64,000 bases of DNA from Tsuneonella litorea (GCF_025154015.1 NZ_JAOAMV010000005.1:62001-126000); one strand, 5' to 3'; positions 25,477 through 33,859 are shown, counted from the stretch's first letter. Notes: generated by a model not told the origin, from the letters alone. A program made the numbers and translations.

Positions 25477-25964
25477 ACCGTATCTTTCGTCGTACGCTTG
25501 CCCTGGCATTGTTCGCCTCGCTGGCCGCCTGCTCGCCCCAGCACGCGGCCGAGGCCGCCCCTGCCGCGCCGGCGCCCGAAACCCACCCGGTCTCCGGATT
25601 GCCGGTTGTCCCGCTCACGGTGAAGACCGGGACGGGGACCCACGCCCTGCGGGTCGAGGTCGCCGCGACCGCCGCCCAGCAGGCCCAGGGGCTGATGTTC
25701 CGCACCGCGATGGGGCCGGACGAGGGCATGATCTTTCCGCGCAACCCGCCCGACGTGGCGAGCTTCTGGATGAAGAACACCCCGCTGCCGCTCGACATCA
25801 TCTTCATCGGTACCGATCGCAAGGTCATCAACGTCGCGGCGAACACGGTGCCCTATTCGCTTGCCCCGGTCGGCTCGGCGGGCGTCGCCGCGGCCGTTCT
25901 CGAACTCAACGCGGGCCGGGCCGCCGAGCTCGGCATCGCGCCGGGTACGCAAGTCGCATGGTAG
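25473..25964 (+). CDS. DUF192 lipoprotein
   Basis: A 163-residue lipoprotein. The signal peptide ends in the lipobox LAAC (Cys about 20), followed by a Pro/Ala linker. The DUF192 domain (from about 50) has TAAQQAQGLMFRT and FWMKNTPLPLDIIFI, the family hallmark. DUF192 proteins are of unknown function and may bind metal or a small ligand in the envelope. It overlaps recX by four bases and has CGAGGAGA upstream. Confidence 0.87.
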   Translation: MNRIFRRTLALALFASLAACSPQHAAEAAPAAPAPETHPVSGLPVVPLTVKTGTGTHALRVEVAATAAQQAQGLMFRTAMGPDEGMIFPRNPPDVASFWMKNTPLPLDIIFIGTDRKVINVAANTVPYSLAPVGSAGVAAAVLELNAGRAAELGIAPGTQVAW

Positions 25965-25967
25965 GCG

Positions 25968-26693
25968 TCACGCAGCCGCATCGCGATCGGGGCGAACCCA
26001 CCGGGGCGGCGCTTCCTCATGGCGGAGCCATCCCGGCAGGGCGAAATAGGCGATGAACGGGATCAGAATCAGCGGGCCGAAGAAATAAGCCGGAAAGGTC
26101 GCCTCCCCGAAAACGGGCGGCGCGAACGTGATCAGCGGCGCGCGAACGATCTCGGTGGCGGCCAAGGCGAAGCGTACCGCGTGCCGGCGGAGGCGGCGGG
26201 TCCGTGCCACCGCTCCCTGTCGCAGGAACTGCCAGTCTCCTAGCGCCAGCGCGCCGTAGAGCATCCCGAGCACTGCCAATCCGAGGGCGAAGGGCACGAA
26301 GGCGCCCGGGCTCCCGGCACCTGCGCCCTGAACCAGCCCCATCACCAGCGAACCGACCGCGAACAAAGACAACAGGGCCGCCAGTGCGGCCAGAATCCAC
26401 GACAGCGCGCGCAGCAAACCGGTCCTGCGGCGCACGGTAAGAATACCCATGCCGATGCCGTAGAGCGCGGTCAGCCCGGATACGGCAGTGGCGATCTCGC
26501 CCAGTTGAAGCGCGAAGATGCAGGCGGTAGCGGCGGCAAATCCCATGCTTGCCGCGAACAACTGGCCGCTCCGGCGATGCAATGGGCCTCCCTTGCGCGC
26601 CGCGATCGCCACGATCGCAAGGAGAACCGACGCCAAACCCAGGACGACGTGCATCCAGTAGATTGCCGGGTCGAGATCACCGGGCTCGAACAT
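25968..26693 (-). CDS. Multi-helix membrane protein, DUF2306-like
   Basis: A 241-residue protein with about six hydrophobic helices and a short soluble C-terminus (RHEEAPPRWVRP). The segment HVVLGLASVLLAI, followed by a KGGPLHRRSGQLFA loop, resembles DUF2306-type membrane proteins. I set the start at 26693, where GGGGAGG precedes the ATG. Function unknown. Convergent with the DUF192 gene with three bases between the stops, and divergent from NDUFA12. Confidence 0.7.
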   Translation of the reverse strand: MFEPGDLDPAIYWMHVVLGLASVLLAIVAIAARKGGPLHRRSGQLFAASMGFAAATACIFALQLGEIATAVSGLTALYGIGMGILTVRRRTGLLRALSWILAALAALLSLFAVGSLVMGLVQGAGAGSPGAFVPFALGLAVLGMLYGALALGDWQFLRQGAVARTRRLRRHAVRFALAATEIVRAPLITFAPPVFGEATFPAYFFGPLILIPFIAYFALPGWLRHEEAPPRWVRPDRDAAA

Positions 26694-26821
26694 GCCTCCC
26701 CCCATTCGCTCGCCGTTCTGGCGGAAAACTATGCCGGCCTCGGGTCGACCACAATCCCGAAGCGGCGAGTGGCGTCGAGGCCGCTTGTATTGCACTGGCC
26801 ATTGGCGCTAACGCGCGGCCC

Positions 26822-27235
26822 ATGGGAATCCTCTCGAAGATCTTCACCTGGTGGGACGGCGCGACCATCGGCACGTCGCTCTGGACCTCGCTTAACGGCG
26901 AGCACGTCGGGACCGATTTCGCCGGCAACAAGTACTACCGCTCGAAGAAGCGGGTGCCCGCAGGGCAGCCGTTCGCGGGCAGCGAACGCCGGTGGGTCAT
27001 CTATGCCGGCTCGAACGACGCGAGCAACGTGCCGGCCGAGTGGCACGGCTGGCTGCACGGCTCGCTCGACGGCGTGCCCGAAAGCCACCTGCCGCCGGCG
27101 CGGATCTGGGAAGCCGATTACAGCCCCAACGCGACCGGGACGCCCGGCGCCTATCGCCCTGCGGGCGCGCTCGAGCGCGGCGGCAGGCGGGCGGCGGCGA
27201 CCGGCGATTACGAGGCGTGGAGCCCGGACGCCTGA
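26822..27235 (+). CDS. NADH:ubiquinone oxidoreductase subunit NDUFA12
   Basis: A 137-residue homologue of the complex I accessory subunit NDUFA12/B17.2. The conserved core GEHVGTDFAGNKYYRSK (residues 27-43), RRWVIYAG and PAEWHGWLHG (about 72-81) is clear. Among bacteria this subunit is characteristic of alphaproteobacteria, which supports the lineage call. It is encoded away from the nuo operon, as is usual. It is followed at two bases by the DUF2155 lipoprotein gene, which suggests co-transcription. Confidence 0.92.
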   Translation: MGILSKIFTWWDGATIGTSLWTSLNGEHVGTDFAGNKYYRSKKRVPAGQPFAGSERRWVIYAGSNDASNVPAEWHGWLHGSLDGVPESHLPPARIWEADYSPNATGTPGAYRPAGALERGGRRAAATGDYEAWSPDA

Positions 27236-27237
27236 TC

Positions 27238-27822
27238 GTGCGCCCGACCCTCGCCCGGTCTTCCCTCGCCTTGCTCGCGATCGGCGCGCTTGCGGCGTGC
27301 TCGCAGGAGCCGCCGGACCCGCGCCCCGTCGAGACCGAAGTGCCCGAGGAACTGCGCGCGCCGCGCATGGTTCAGCCGGTCGAGAAGTCGACCGGAACCC
27401 CGATGAAGGACCGGGTCGCGGTGATCGGCGTCCTCAACAAGCGCAACAACCTGTCTCAGACGTTCGAGATGAAGCCGGGCGAGGCGAGGCGGTGGGGCAA
27501 CGTGATCGTCCGGCTTGCCGCGTGCGAGCAGACCGCGCCGTGGGAGTTCCCCCGCCAGACCGGCGCGTTCGCCCAGGTGTTCGTGCAGAAGGCGGGCAGC
27601 GACACGGCCGACTGGGACAAGGTGTTCTCGGGCTGGCTGTTCCGCGAATCGCCGAGCCTCAACGTGGTCGAGCACCCGATCTACGACGTCTGGGTCAAGG
27701 ACTGCAGGATGAGTTTCGACGGTTCGAGGCCGGCCCCGGCCGCCTCGCCCACGAGCGCGCCGAACGCCTCGGGCAGCGGCGCGGCCCCGGACGCCGCCGC
27801 CTCGCCCAGCAACGCGACATAA
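27238..27822 (+). CDS. DUF2155 domain lipoprotein
   Basis: A 194-residue lipoprotein starting from GTG at 27238, two bases after the NDUFA12 stop. The lipobox is LAAC (about residues 18-21). The DUF2155 core includes VAVIGVLNKRNN, FEMKPGEARRWGNVIVRLAAC and FSGWLFRESPSLNVVEHPIYDVWVKDC, with two Cys that may pair. The function is unknown; the family is frequent in alphaproteobacteria. The C-terminal Ala/Pro/Ser-rich tail (from about 155) is longer than the core and overlaps aat on the other strand by 142 bases. Confidence 0.85.
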   Translation: MRPTLARSSLALLAIGALAACSQEPPDPRPVETEVPEELRAPRMVQPVEKSTGTPMKDRVAVIGVLNKRNNLSQTFEMKPGEARRWGNVIVRLAACEQTAPWEFPRQTGAFAQVFVQKAGSDTADWDKVFSGWLFRESPSLNVVEHPIYDVWVKDCRMSFDGSRPAPAASPTSAPNASGSGAAPDAAASPSNAT

Positions 27823-28391
27823 CGGGCCTGGGCGATCTCCACCGCGCCCAGCGAGGCGAGGTGATCGGTCATGAACTGGCAATCGAGCAGCGCGGCCCCG
27901 GCCCGGCGCATCAGCGCGACGAGCCAGGCAAGCGCGACCTTGCTCGCGTCGGTGGCCCGGCTGAACATCGATTCGCCGCAGAACACGCCGCCGAAGTTCA
28001 CACCGTAGAGGCCCCCGACCAGCGCTTCTCCGTCCGGCCCCGCGCGCCAGCATTCGATGGAATGCGCATGGCCCTCTGCGTGGAGCGCGCGGTAGCTCGC
28101 CACGATCCGGGCGCTGATCCAGCTTTCCGGATGGCCCGGGCGGGGCTCGGCGCAGGCGGCGATCACCGTGTCGAAGGCGGCGTTGCAGGTCACCCGGAAC
28201 CGGTCCTTGCGAATCGTCCTGGCGAGCGACTTCGACATCCGGAAGCCGTCCAGCGGAAGGATCGCCCGGCGTCGCGGCTCGACCCAGAAGACGTCCGGGT
28301 CGTCGCGGGCGTCGGCCATCGGGAAAATGCCGTTGCGATAGGCCAGCAGGAGCAGGTCGCTCGGGATCAGGGGCGGGGCGGGCGCGTGCAT
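27681..28391 (-). CDS. aat: Leucyl/phenylalanyl-tRNA-protein transferase
   Basis: A 236-residue cytosolic enzyme that attaches Leu or Phe to N-terminal Arg/Lys of proteins for ClpS/ClpAP degradation. Diagnostic segments are GIFPMADARDDPDVFWVEPRRR (from about residue 21), GLYGVNFGGVFCGESMFSR near 125 and DCQFMTDHLASLGA near 165. I chose the ATG at 28391, because the Aat N-terminus begins there. The C-terminal tail of about 45 residues runs into the DUF2155 gene on the opposite strand and is probably not part of the conserved domain. Confidence 0.92.
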   Translation of the reverse strand: MHAPAPPLIPSDLLLLAYRNGIFPMADARDDPDVFWVEPRRRAILPLDGFRMSKSLARTIRKDRFRVTCNAAFDTVIAACAEPRPGHPESWISARIVASYRALHAEGHAHSIECWRAGPDGEALVGGLYGVNFGGVFCGESMFSRATDASKVALAWLVALMRRAGAALLDCQFMTDHLASLGAVEIAQARYVALLGEAAASGAAPLPEAFGALVGEAAGAGLEPSKLILQSLTQTS

Positions 28392-28428
28392 TGGCGGGGT
28401 GAAACGATACCTAGCAGGGTTTGATCGC

Positions 28429-28457
28429 TTGCGATGCAATTCGTTTGCACCTAAAGC
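28429..28457 (+). promoter_or_regulatory. Candidate promoter of tRNA-Trp
   Basis: TTGCGA and TAAAGC are spaced by 17 bases, about 15 bases before the tRNA. The -35 is good, the -10 weak. A sigma-70-type promoter for tRNA-Trp and possibly the following secE-nusG cluster is plausible but unproved. Confidence 0.35.
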
Positions 28458-28471
28458 GCGCGTCCCTGCGC

Positions 28472-28547
28472 AGGGGTGTAGCTCAGCTGGTAGAGCATCG
28501 GTCTCCAAAACCGAGGGCCACGGGTTCGAATCCTGTCACCCCTGCCA
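28472..28547 (+). tRNA. tRNA-Trp (anticodon CCA)
   Basis: A 76-nt cloverleaf. The acceptor AGGGGTG pairs fully with CACCCCT, with discriminator G and an encoded CCA. The anticodon loop CTCCAAA gives CCA, read as tryptophan. T-arm GGTTCGAATCC is intact. The position directly before secE-nusG is common in proteobacteria. Confidence 0.96.
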
Positions 28548-28735
28548 ATTTTCCCTCGTCAACCGGGTTAGCCCGGCCTCAGCCGTCCGCGATCCGCGGC
28601 GGCTTTTTTTGCCTCGGGCTCCGCGGGACGCGCATTGTTATCGGGCGGTTAGAGGACGGTTAGCCGGGAACCGGCAGGACGAGCCGAGGGTTCTCAGAGA
28701 CAGGCGGAGGGGCATTTCGGTTCACGGAGATCGCC

Positions 28736-28885
28736 ATGTCAGGATTGTCGTTTCGCAGCAGCCGGCCCGATTCGTGGGTCCAGCCACGCCCGTTCAGCGA
28801 TGCCTCGCAGCGGTACATGATGTACGGCCCGATCCGGCCGATGAAGGAACCCGGCTTCCTCGCCCGGCTGCTGGGTCTGCGCTAG
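28736..28885 (+). CDS. Small protein, 49 residues, before secE
   Basis: Begins MSGLSFRSSRPDSWVQPRPF and ends in FLARLLGLR. It has GGAGA seven bases before the ATG and is flanked by tRNA-Trp and secE. It is Arg- and Pro-rich with a hydrophobic-basic C-terminus (LARLLGLR) that could lie on a membrane. No domain is recognised. Short, similarly built small proteins occur in related alphaproteobacteria to my knowledge, but I cannot confirm homology. A hairpin follows its stop. Confidence 0.6.
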   Translation: MSGLSFRSSRPDSWVQPRPFSDASQRYMMYGPIRPMKEPGFLARLLGLR

Positions 28886-28911
28886 TCGACCCGCCGCATC
28901 GGCAAGGAATC

Positions 28912-28943
28912 GGGGCCGGTTGCCTGAGGGGGCAGCCGGCCCC
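28912..28943 (+). terminator. GC-rich hairpin after the 49-residue gene
   Basis: Arms GGGGCCGGTTGCC and GGCAGCCGGCCCC form a 13-pair stem including one G-T, loop TGAGGG. The sequence after it has no strong T-run (GCTTGATTTCG), so termination by itself is uncertain. It may separate the tRNA transcript from secE. Confidence 0.5.
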
Positions 28944-29093
28944 GCTTGATTTCGCGCCCGGCCGGGTCTAGGGCGGCACCGCTTTTTCCGACAGATGAGC
29001 GATGGTAAGGCCCTCCCGGTACTTGAACCGGGGCGGCGCTGACCCCATCCCGGAAGGAGCGTTCAATCTACGGGGGGCGAAAGCTTCATCATC

Positions 29094-29288
29094 ATGGCCA
29101 AGACCAGTCCTGCGGAATTCATCAACCAGGTTCGCGCCGAAGGGCGCAAGGTCGTCTGGCCGAGCCGCGAGGAAACGGTCCGCACCGCGATCTTCGTGGG
29201 CATCATGATGCTGATCCTGTCGCTCTTTTTCCTCGGGATCGACACGTTGTTCGGCGCCGTGATGCGCTGGCTGCTGTCGCTCGCCTGA
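29094..29288 (+). CDS. secE: Preprotein translocase subunit SecE
   Basis: A 64-residue single-span protein that stabilises SecY in the SecYEG channel. The VRAEGRKVVWPSREET segment (residues 13-28) is the conserved SecE amphipathic helix before the membrane helix at about 31-52. Length is normal for the short alphaproteobacterial form. It is 28 bases from nusG in the same direction. Confidence 0.95.
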   Translation: MAKTSPAEFINQVRAEGRKVVWPSREETVRTAIFVGIMMLILSLFFLGIDTLFGAVMRWLLSLA

Positions 29289-29316
29289 TTCCTCACGGAC
29301 GAGACACGCATACCCC

Positions 29317-29853
29317 ATGGCACGCTGGTACATCATCCACGCCTATTCCGGCTTCGAGAACAAGGTCCGCGATTCGATCATCGCCGAGGCCGAGCGACTT
29401 GGCCTGTCCGAGGCCGTCGAGGCGGTCGAGGTTCCGACCGAGACCGTCACCGAGGTCAAGCGCGGCAAGAAGGTGCAGGTCGAACGCAAGTTCATGCCCG
29501 GCTACGTGCTCGCCAAGCTGACGATGACAGACGACGTCTACCACCTCGTCAAGAACACCCCGAAGGTGACCGGCTTCCTCGGCTCGGGCAACAAGCCCCA
29601 GCCGATCTCCGAGCGCGAGGCCGCCCGCTATTTCGGCGGCGTGGAAGAGGCCAAGGCCGCGCCCAAGAAGCACGTCAACGTCGATTACGAGATCGGCGAC
29701 CAGGTCAAGGTGCTCGACGGGCCCTTCGCCAGCTTCAACGGACTGGTCGAGGAACTCGATTTCGACAAGCAGAAGGTCAAGGTCTCGGTCTCGATCTTCG
29801 GACGCGCCACGCCGGTCGAGCTCGATTTCGAACAGGTCGAGCTGGTCAAGTAA
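29317..29853 (+). CDS. nusG: Transcription termination/antitermination protein NusG
   Basis: A 178-residue NusG. The NGN domain (about 1-110) begins ARWYIIHAYSGFENKV and includes KFMPGYVLAKLTM, the RNA-polymerase contact region. The C-terminal KOW domain has YEIGDQVKVLDGPFASFNG (about 127-145) and binds Rho or S10. The position secE-nusG-rplK-rplA is canonical. It ends 159 bases before rplK. Confidence 0.97.
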   Translation: MARWYIIHAYSGFENKVRDSIIAEAERLGLSEAVEAVEVPTETVTEVKRGKKVQVERKFMPGYVLAKLTMTDDVYHLVKNTPKVTGFLGSGNKPQPISEREAARYFGGVEEAKAAPKKHVNVDYEIGDQVKVLDGPFASFNGLVEELDFDKQKVKVSVSIFGRATPVELDFEQVELVK

Positions 29854-29868
29854 GCCGGCTTGAATACC

Positions 29869-29892
29869 GGCGCCTCTTGGACTAGAGGCGCC
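29869..29892 (+). terminator. Hairpin after nusG
   Basis: Perfect 8-bp arms GGCGCCTC and GAGGCGCC with an 8-base loop, 16 bases after the nusG stop. No T-run follows, so it may be a Rho-dependent or partial terminator, or an RNA-end stabiliser, between nusG and rplK. Confidence 0.45.
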
Positions 29893-29896
29893 GCTT

Positions 29897-29914
29897 CCCG
29901 CGCTCCGGCGCGGG
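29897..29914 (+). other. Second hairpin in the rplK leader
   Basis: 7-bp arms CCCGCGC and GCGCGGG with loop TCCG, five bases after the first hairpin. It lies in the untranslated leader of rplK. A structured leader is where L1 feedback control of rplKA usually acts, but I do not identify an L1-site match. Confidence 0.35.
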
Positions 29915-30012
29915 ATTTCGCGCGGGAGGGCCTCTCCGGACGGCCCGCTTGACCGCTTACCATGAGCCTTGCTCCGCAAGCGGCAGGGCAACAGTGAGAA
30001 AGGAGGCCATCC

Positions 30013-30444
30013 GTGGCCAAGAAGATCGACGGCTATATCAAGCTGCAGGTGCCCGCAGGCACCGCCAACCCGTCGCCCCCGATCGGCCCCGCGCTGGGCC
30101 AGCGCGGCGTCAACATCATGGAATTCTGCAAGGCCTTCAATGCTGCCACCGACAGCATGGAAAAGGGCATGCCGATCCCCACGGTGATCACGGTCTACGC
30201 CGACCGCAGCTTCACCTTCGTCACGAAGACGCCCCCGGCGAGCTTCCTGATCAAGAAGGCGGCGAACCTGAAGTCGGGTTCGAAGGAGCCCGGCAAGGTG
30301 ACCGCGGGCACGATCAAGCGGTCGAAGCTCTCGGAAATCGCCGAGATGAAGATGAAGGACCTGAACGCCAACGACATCGAGATGGCGACCCGCATCATCG
30401 AGGGCTCCGCGCGCTCGATGGGCCTCGAAGTGGTGGAGGGCTGA
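30013..30444 (+). CDS. rplK: 50S ribosomal protein L11
   Basis: A 143-residue L11 protein of the GTPase-associated centre. The N-terminal domain has [32 protein letters not shown], and the RNA-binding C-terminal domain follows (about 75-143) with [15 protein letters not shown]. The start is GTG at 30013, with a perfect AAAGGAGG site upstream. It is four bases from rplA. Confidence 0.97.
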   Translation: MAKKIDGYIKLQVPAGTANPSPPIGPALGQRGVNIMEFCKAFNAATDSMEKGMPIPTVITVYADRSFTFVTKTPPASFLIKKAANLKSGSKEPGKVTAGTIKRSKLSEIAEMKMKDLNANDIEMATRIIEGSARSMGLEVVEG

Positions 30445-30448
30445 TCCG

Positions 30449-31144
30449 ATGGCCAAGCAGACGAAGAAGAGCAAGGTTCTCGCCCAGATCGACCGCGACG
30501 CGTTCTACAGCTTCGGCGACGCGCTGAAGACCCTGCGCGAGCACGCCAGCAAGAAGTTCGACGAGACTCTCGAGGTCGCGATGAACCTCGGCGTTGATCC
30601 GCGCCACGCCGACCAGATGGTCCGCGGCATGGTCTCGCTGCCCTCGGGCACCGGCAAGGACGTGCGCGTCGCCGTGTTCGCCCGCGGCGACAACGCCGAC
30701 AAGGCGCTCGCCGCCGGTGCGGACAAGGTCGGTGCCGAAGACCTGATGGAAGACATGCAGGCCGGCAACCTCGACTACGACCGCGTGATCGCCACCCCCG
30801 ACATGATGGGCGTGGTCGGCCGGCTCGGCAAGGTACTGGGTCCCAAGGGCCTGATGCCGAACCCGAAGCTGGGCACCGTCACCCCGAACGTCGAGCAGGC
30901 CGTGAAGGATGCCAAGGGCGGCCAGGTCGAGTTCCGCGTCGAGAAGCAGGGCATCATCCACTCGGGCCTCGGCAAGCTGTCGTTCTCGGACGAGGCGTTG
31001 AAGAAGAACTTCGACGCGCTGACCGAGGCGGTGGTCAAGGCCAAGCCCGCCGGCGCCAAGGGCAAGTACGTGCGCAAGGTCTCGCTGACCACCACGATGG
31101 GCCCCGGCATCAAGGTCGACCTCGCCGAGGTCGAGGGAGCCTGA
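30449..31144 (+). CDS. rplA: 50S ribosomal protein L1
   Basis: A 231-residue L1, which binds the 23S stalk region and, by family precedent, represses its own operon. Conserved blocks [22 protein letters not shown] (about 67-88), [17 protein letters not shown] (near 130) and the C-terminal [10 protein letters not shown] are present. It closes the ribosomal cluster. rplJ and rplL do not follow; a hairpin and a cyclase gene do. Confidence 0.97.
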   Translation: MAKQTKKSKVLAQIDRDAFYSFGDALKTLREHASKKFDETLEVAMNLGVDPRHADQMVRGMVSLPSGTGKDVRVAVFARGDNADKALAAGADKVGAEDLMEDMQAGNLDYDRVIATPDMMGVVGRLGKVLGPKGLMPNPKLGTVTPNVEQAVKDAKGGQVEFRVEKQGIIHSGLGKLSFSDEALKKNFDALTEAVVKAKPAGAKGKYVRKVSLTTTMGPGIKVDLAEVEGA

Positions 31145-31227
31145 TTCCCCGACGCCAGTTGCGCCCGCGGTTCCGTCCGGCCCCTGGCCGGTGCGCGCGA
31201 CCAGCAAGGCCTCCATGCGACAGTTGA

Positions 31228-31255
31228 GGGGCCGGCGGAGCGATCCGCCGGCCCC
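31228..31255 (+). terminator. Strong hairpin after rplA
   Basis: A perfect 12-bp stem GGGGCCGGCGGA/TCCGCCGGCCCC with a GCGA loop, about 85 bases after the rplA stop. The stem is very stable, but only GTTGCC follows rather than a T-tract. It is the likely end of the rplKA transcript and precedes the cyclase gene. Confidence 0.6.
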
Positions 31256-31364
31256 GTTGCCGTGTCGCCCGGCTACAAGACAGCGCGGACCGCTTTGCGT
31301 ATTGGCTTGACCCTGTCTTAGGTTATGGTCTTTCAGGGCGGGCAACACGAAAGCAGGGGATCGT

Positions 31365-32732
31365 GTGAGCGAAGAGCCACGGATTGCCGTGATAATGGCG
31401 CTCGACGTGGTGGGCTTTTCCAAGTCCATGCACGCCGACCTCGAGGGGACGGTGACCCATGTCACCGGTCTGCGCGACGGGCTGTGGGCGGACACCATGG
31501 CGGCGCACGGCGGGCGCATATTCAAGCACACCGGCGACGGCTTTCTCGCGCGGTTCACCGGCGCACGGTCGGCGTTCGCGGCCGCGGTAGAGCTGCTCCA
31601 GGGCAATACGGACGAGAGGTTCCCGGTCCGGATCGGGATCCATCTGGGCGACGTCTTCGAGAAGCACGACGACCTCTACGGCGACGCGGTCAACATCGCC
31701 TGTCGCATCGAATCCGTTTCTCCCACGAATTCGGTCTGCGTTTCGGAGCGGGTGTGGCTCGATCTCGACAATCGCGAATCGGATTTCGTGCCGCTGCGCA
31801 AGATCAAGCTCAAGAACATCTCGACCGACATCAAGATCTACCAGTTCCAGCCCTCGCAGACCAAGTTCGCCTACTGGATGTCGCGCGCGAAGCGGAAGCT
31901 GTCGATCCCCGCGATCGTCCTCACGCTCACCGCGATCCTGGCGGTCGGGGCGGTCGCGACGTCGCTCTACCGGCCTGAGCCGGTTCAGGAGGTGACCACC
32001 AAGGATCGCCTGGTCCAGCTCATCGACACGCTGCCCTGTTCCTGGCTGCGCGTGTCCGACGTCGAGCAGTCGGGAACCCGGCAGAAGGTCGTGCTCAAAG
32101 GATACTCGCAGCTCGAAACCGACCGGCTCCGCAGGCTGATCGAGACGCGGATCGACCCGGACGGGCAGCGAAACCTCCAGCTCGACCTCGGTGGTACCGC
32201 GCGGCCGCCGGCCTATGCCTGCTCGTTCCTCGAGACCGCCAACCGGTTCCGCTACAAGGGCCTGGCGCGCGTCTCGCTGCTGAGTGTCGAACCGGCGGAC
32301 GCGTTCGATACCTCGCTCACGTTCAAGTCGGGCATCGACCTCAGCACCGTCATGCAGAATTCCGAATTCGGCGAATACGTCATGCTGATCGAGGTGTTCG
32401 GCAACGATTTCAGCAAGGGGGCGGAGTTCTTCACCATCGAGCCTGACGGATCGGTCAAGGCGCTGGGCAACCTGCACCAGATGGCCGACCTGCTTCAGGT
32501 CAACGAGCTGTCGGACAAGGAAAAGCTCGTCCTCGCGTGGCCCGCCTCCACGCGCGACAACCTGCTTTTCATCATCGATTCCAAGGAGCCGTTCGACGCG
32601 GGCACCGTCGAAAAGATCGTCGACAAGGACTGGACCCAGTTCAACAAGCTGGCGGCCGAAAAGGGCTTCTCGATCGAAATGGCGGTGGTCCCCGAAGCGA
32701 AGGGTCCGGCGCAGCCGACCAACGCCACCTGA
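31365..32732 (+). CDS. Class III adenylate cyclase with C-terminal unknown domain
   Basis: A 455-residue protein. The cyclase domain (about 1-160) has all key residues: metal D14 and D58 (HTGDGF), substrate-specificity K54 and D107, transition-state N110 and R114 (YGDAVNIACR). Lys/Asp specificity predicts ATP and so cAMP. One membrane helix follows (about 183-203), then about 250 residues of a domain I do not recognise. With the N-terminus in the cytosol, that domain would be periplasmic, so it may sense an envelope signal. Start is GTG at 31365 with AGGGGA upstream. It stands alone between rplA and a convergent deacetylase. Confidence 0.88.
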   Translation: MSEEPRIAVIMALDVVGFSKSMHADLEGTVTHVTGLRDGLWADTMAAHGGRIFKHTGDGFLARFTGARSAFAAAVELLQGNTDERFPVRIGIHLGDVFEKHDDLYGDAVNIACRIESVSPTNSVCVSERVWLDLDNRESDFVPLRKIKLKNISTDIKIYQFQPSQTKFAYWMSRAKRKLSIPAIVLTLTAILAVGAVATSLYRPEPVQEVTTKDRLVQLIDTLPCSWLRVSDVEQSGTRQKVVLKGYSQLETDRLRRLIETRIDPDGQRNLQLDLGGTARPPAYACSFLETANRFRYKGLARVSLLSVEPADAFDTSLTFKSGIDLSTVMQNSEFGEYVMLIEVFGNDFSKGAEFFTIEPDGSVKALGNLHQMADLLQVNELSDKEKLVLAWPASTRDNLLFIIDSKEPFDAGTVEKIVDKDWTQFNKLAAEKGFSIEMAVVPEAKGPAQPTNAT

Positions 32733-32754
32733 TATCCTGCGCCGCTTGCGCGGG

Positions 32755-33783
32755 TCAGGCGACGAACAGCGACGCCATCAGCGCGGCGCTGCGGGCCCCG
32801 GTGCCAAGCCCCCGGCTGTACAGCGTGTTCGACAAGACCTGCTCCGCGATCCGCGCGGCCCCGCGCAGCGGAGCGTGCGGCAGCGGCGACCACCGGCTGG
32901 CCTGCGCGGCCACCCCCGGCGGATCGTCCGCGTACGTGCCGCTCGACACTCCTTCCAACGCGCCGAGTTCGCGGCAGATATCGTGAAACCGGCGCGCGAC
33001 CAGGCGATTGATCCGCCGCCTGTCGCGACTGAGCAGTTCGAAGCTGTGAGAAACCAGCGTCACGCCCGCGCGCCCCTCGGCGCAGGCGTGGCGGATCACG
33101 GCGCGCATCTCGCGCAGCGAAAGCGCGGTGACCTGTCCGTGCCGCAGCCTGCCCCCGAAACTCTGGATGCAGGCGACCGGCACCTCGACGACCCCGCCGT
33201 GAAGAACGGGACTGAGGGTGTCGGCCCCGAGCGCGATCGCGCAATCGCCCGATCCCGCGAGGGCCGGGGAATACGAGCTGTCGTAGCCGATGCCGAGCCG
33301 CGCGAGCGCGAGCAGGGTGTCGTCATTGGCGCCGTAGTTTCCGGCGCGGAAGGCGACCGGGGCCGGCGCCCCCGCCGCGACAAGCGTATCCCGCGCCCAG
33401 CCGAGGATGCGATACTGGTCCTCGAGCGCAAAGTCGGCGAGGTTGCGCCCGGTCCGGCCACCGGCGAGACGGCCGTCGCGGTCGTATTCGAGCCATTCGG
33501 TGTGACAGTGCAACTGCACGTCGTGTCCACGCGAGACGATCGGCGCGACGATATCGGCGATCGCCTCCACCCCCCACAGCAGCGCGGGCATCGGGTCGAC
33601 GAAGAAGATGCCCTTCAGTCCGTTCGCCTCGAGCAGGTCCATCTGGTGGAAAATGCCCACCGAACCCTTCGGAGTGTCGCAGGCGATCGAGCGGGCGAAG
33701 TTCTCGGCGCGCGTTCCCGGCCCCGTCCCGCCGGGCAGGCGGAAGGCATACTCGGTATCGATCGTGAGATAGACGACCGTCAT
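32755..33783 (-). CDS. Polysaccharide deacetylase family protein
   Basis: A 342-residue NodB-type CE4 deacetylase fold without a signal peptide. The first motif is YLTIDTEYAF with D9 at the catalytic-base position, and the metal-binding LHCHTEW follows near 93. The motif FRAGNYGAND and the VSHSFELL region near 260 complete the pattern. The TFDD motif is replaced by TIDTE, so it is divergent from secreted chitin deacetylases and may act on a cytosolic glycan. It follows a CinA-like gene by 76 bases on the same strand and is convergent with the cyclase gene. Confidence 0.8.
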   Translation of the reverse strand: MTVVYLTIDTEYAFRLPGGTGPGTRAENFARSIACDTPKGSVGIFHQMDLLEANGLKGIFFVDPMPALLWGVEAIADIVAPIVSRGHDVQLHCHTEWLEYDRDGRLAGGRTGRNLADFALEDQYRILGWARDTLVAAGAPAPVAFRAGNYGANDDTLLALARLGIGYDSSYSPALAGSGDCAIALGADTLSPVLHGGVVEVPVACIQSFGGRLRHGQVTALSLREMRAVIRHACAEGRAGVTLVSHSFELLSRDRRRINRLVARRFHDICRELGALEGVSSGTYADDPPGVAAQASRWSPLPHAPLRGAARIAEQVLSNTLYSRGLGTGARSAALMASLFVA

Positions 33784-33859
33784 CGGACCGGCGTAGCTCC
33801 CTCGGGCGCGGGTTCAGGCGGCCGAAGGTAGCGCGATACCGTTAACCGGGCGTAACGGG

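Noticed and set aside
28912-28943. Riboswitch before secE
   Set aside because: Only a simple GC hairpin is visible, with no conserved aptamer-like pattern.
29093-29323. Minus-strand open frames over secE
   Set aside because: These are antisense shadows; secE is well conserved on the plus strand.
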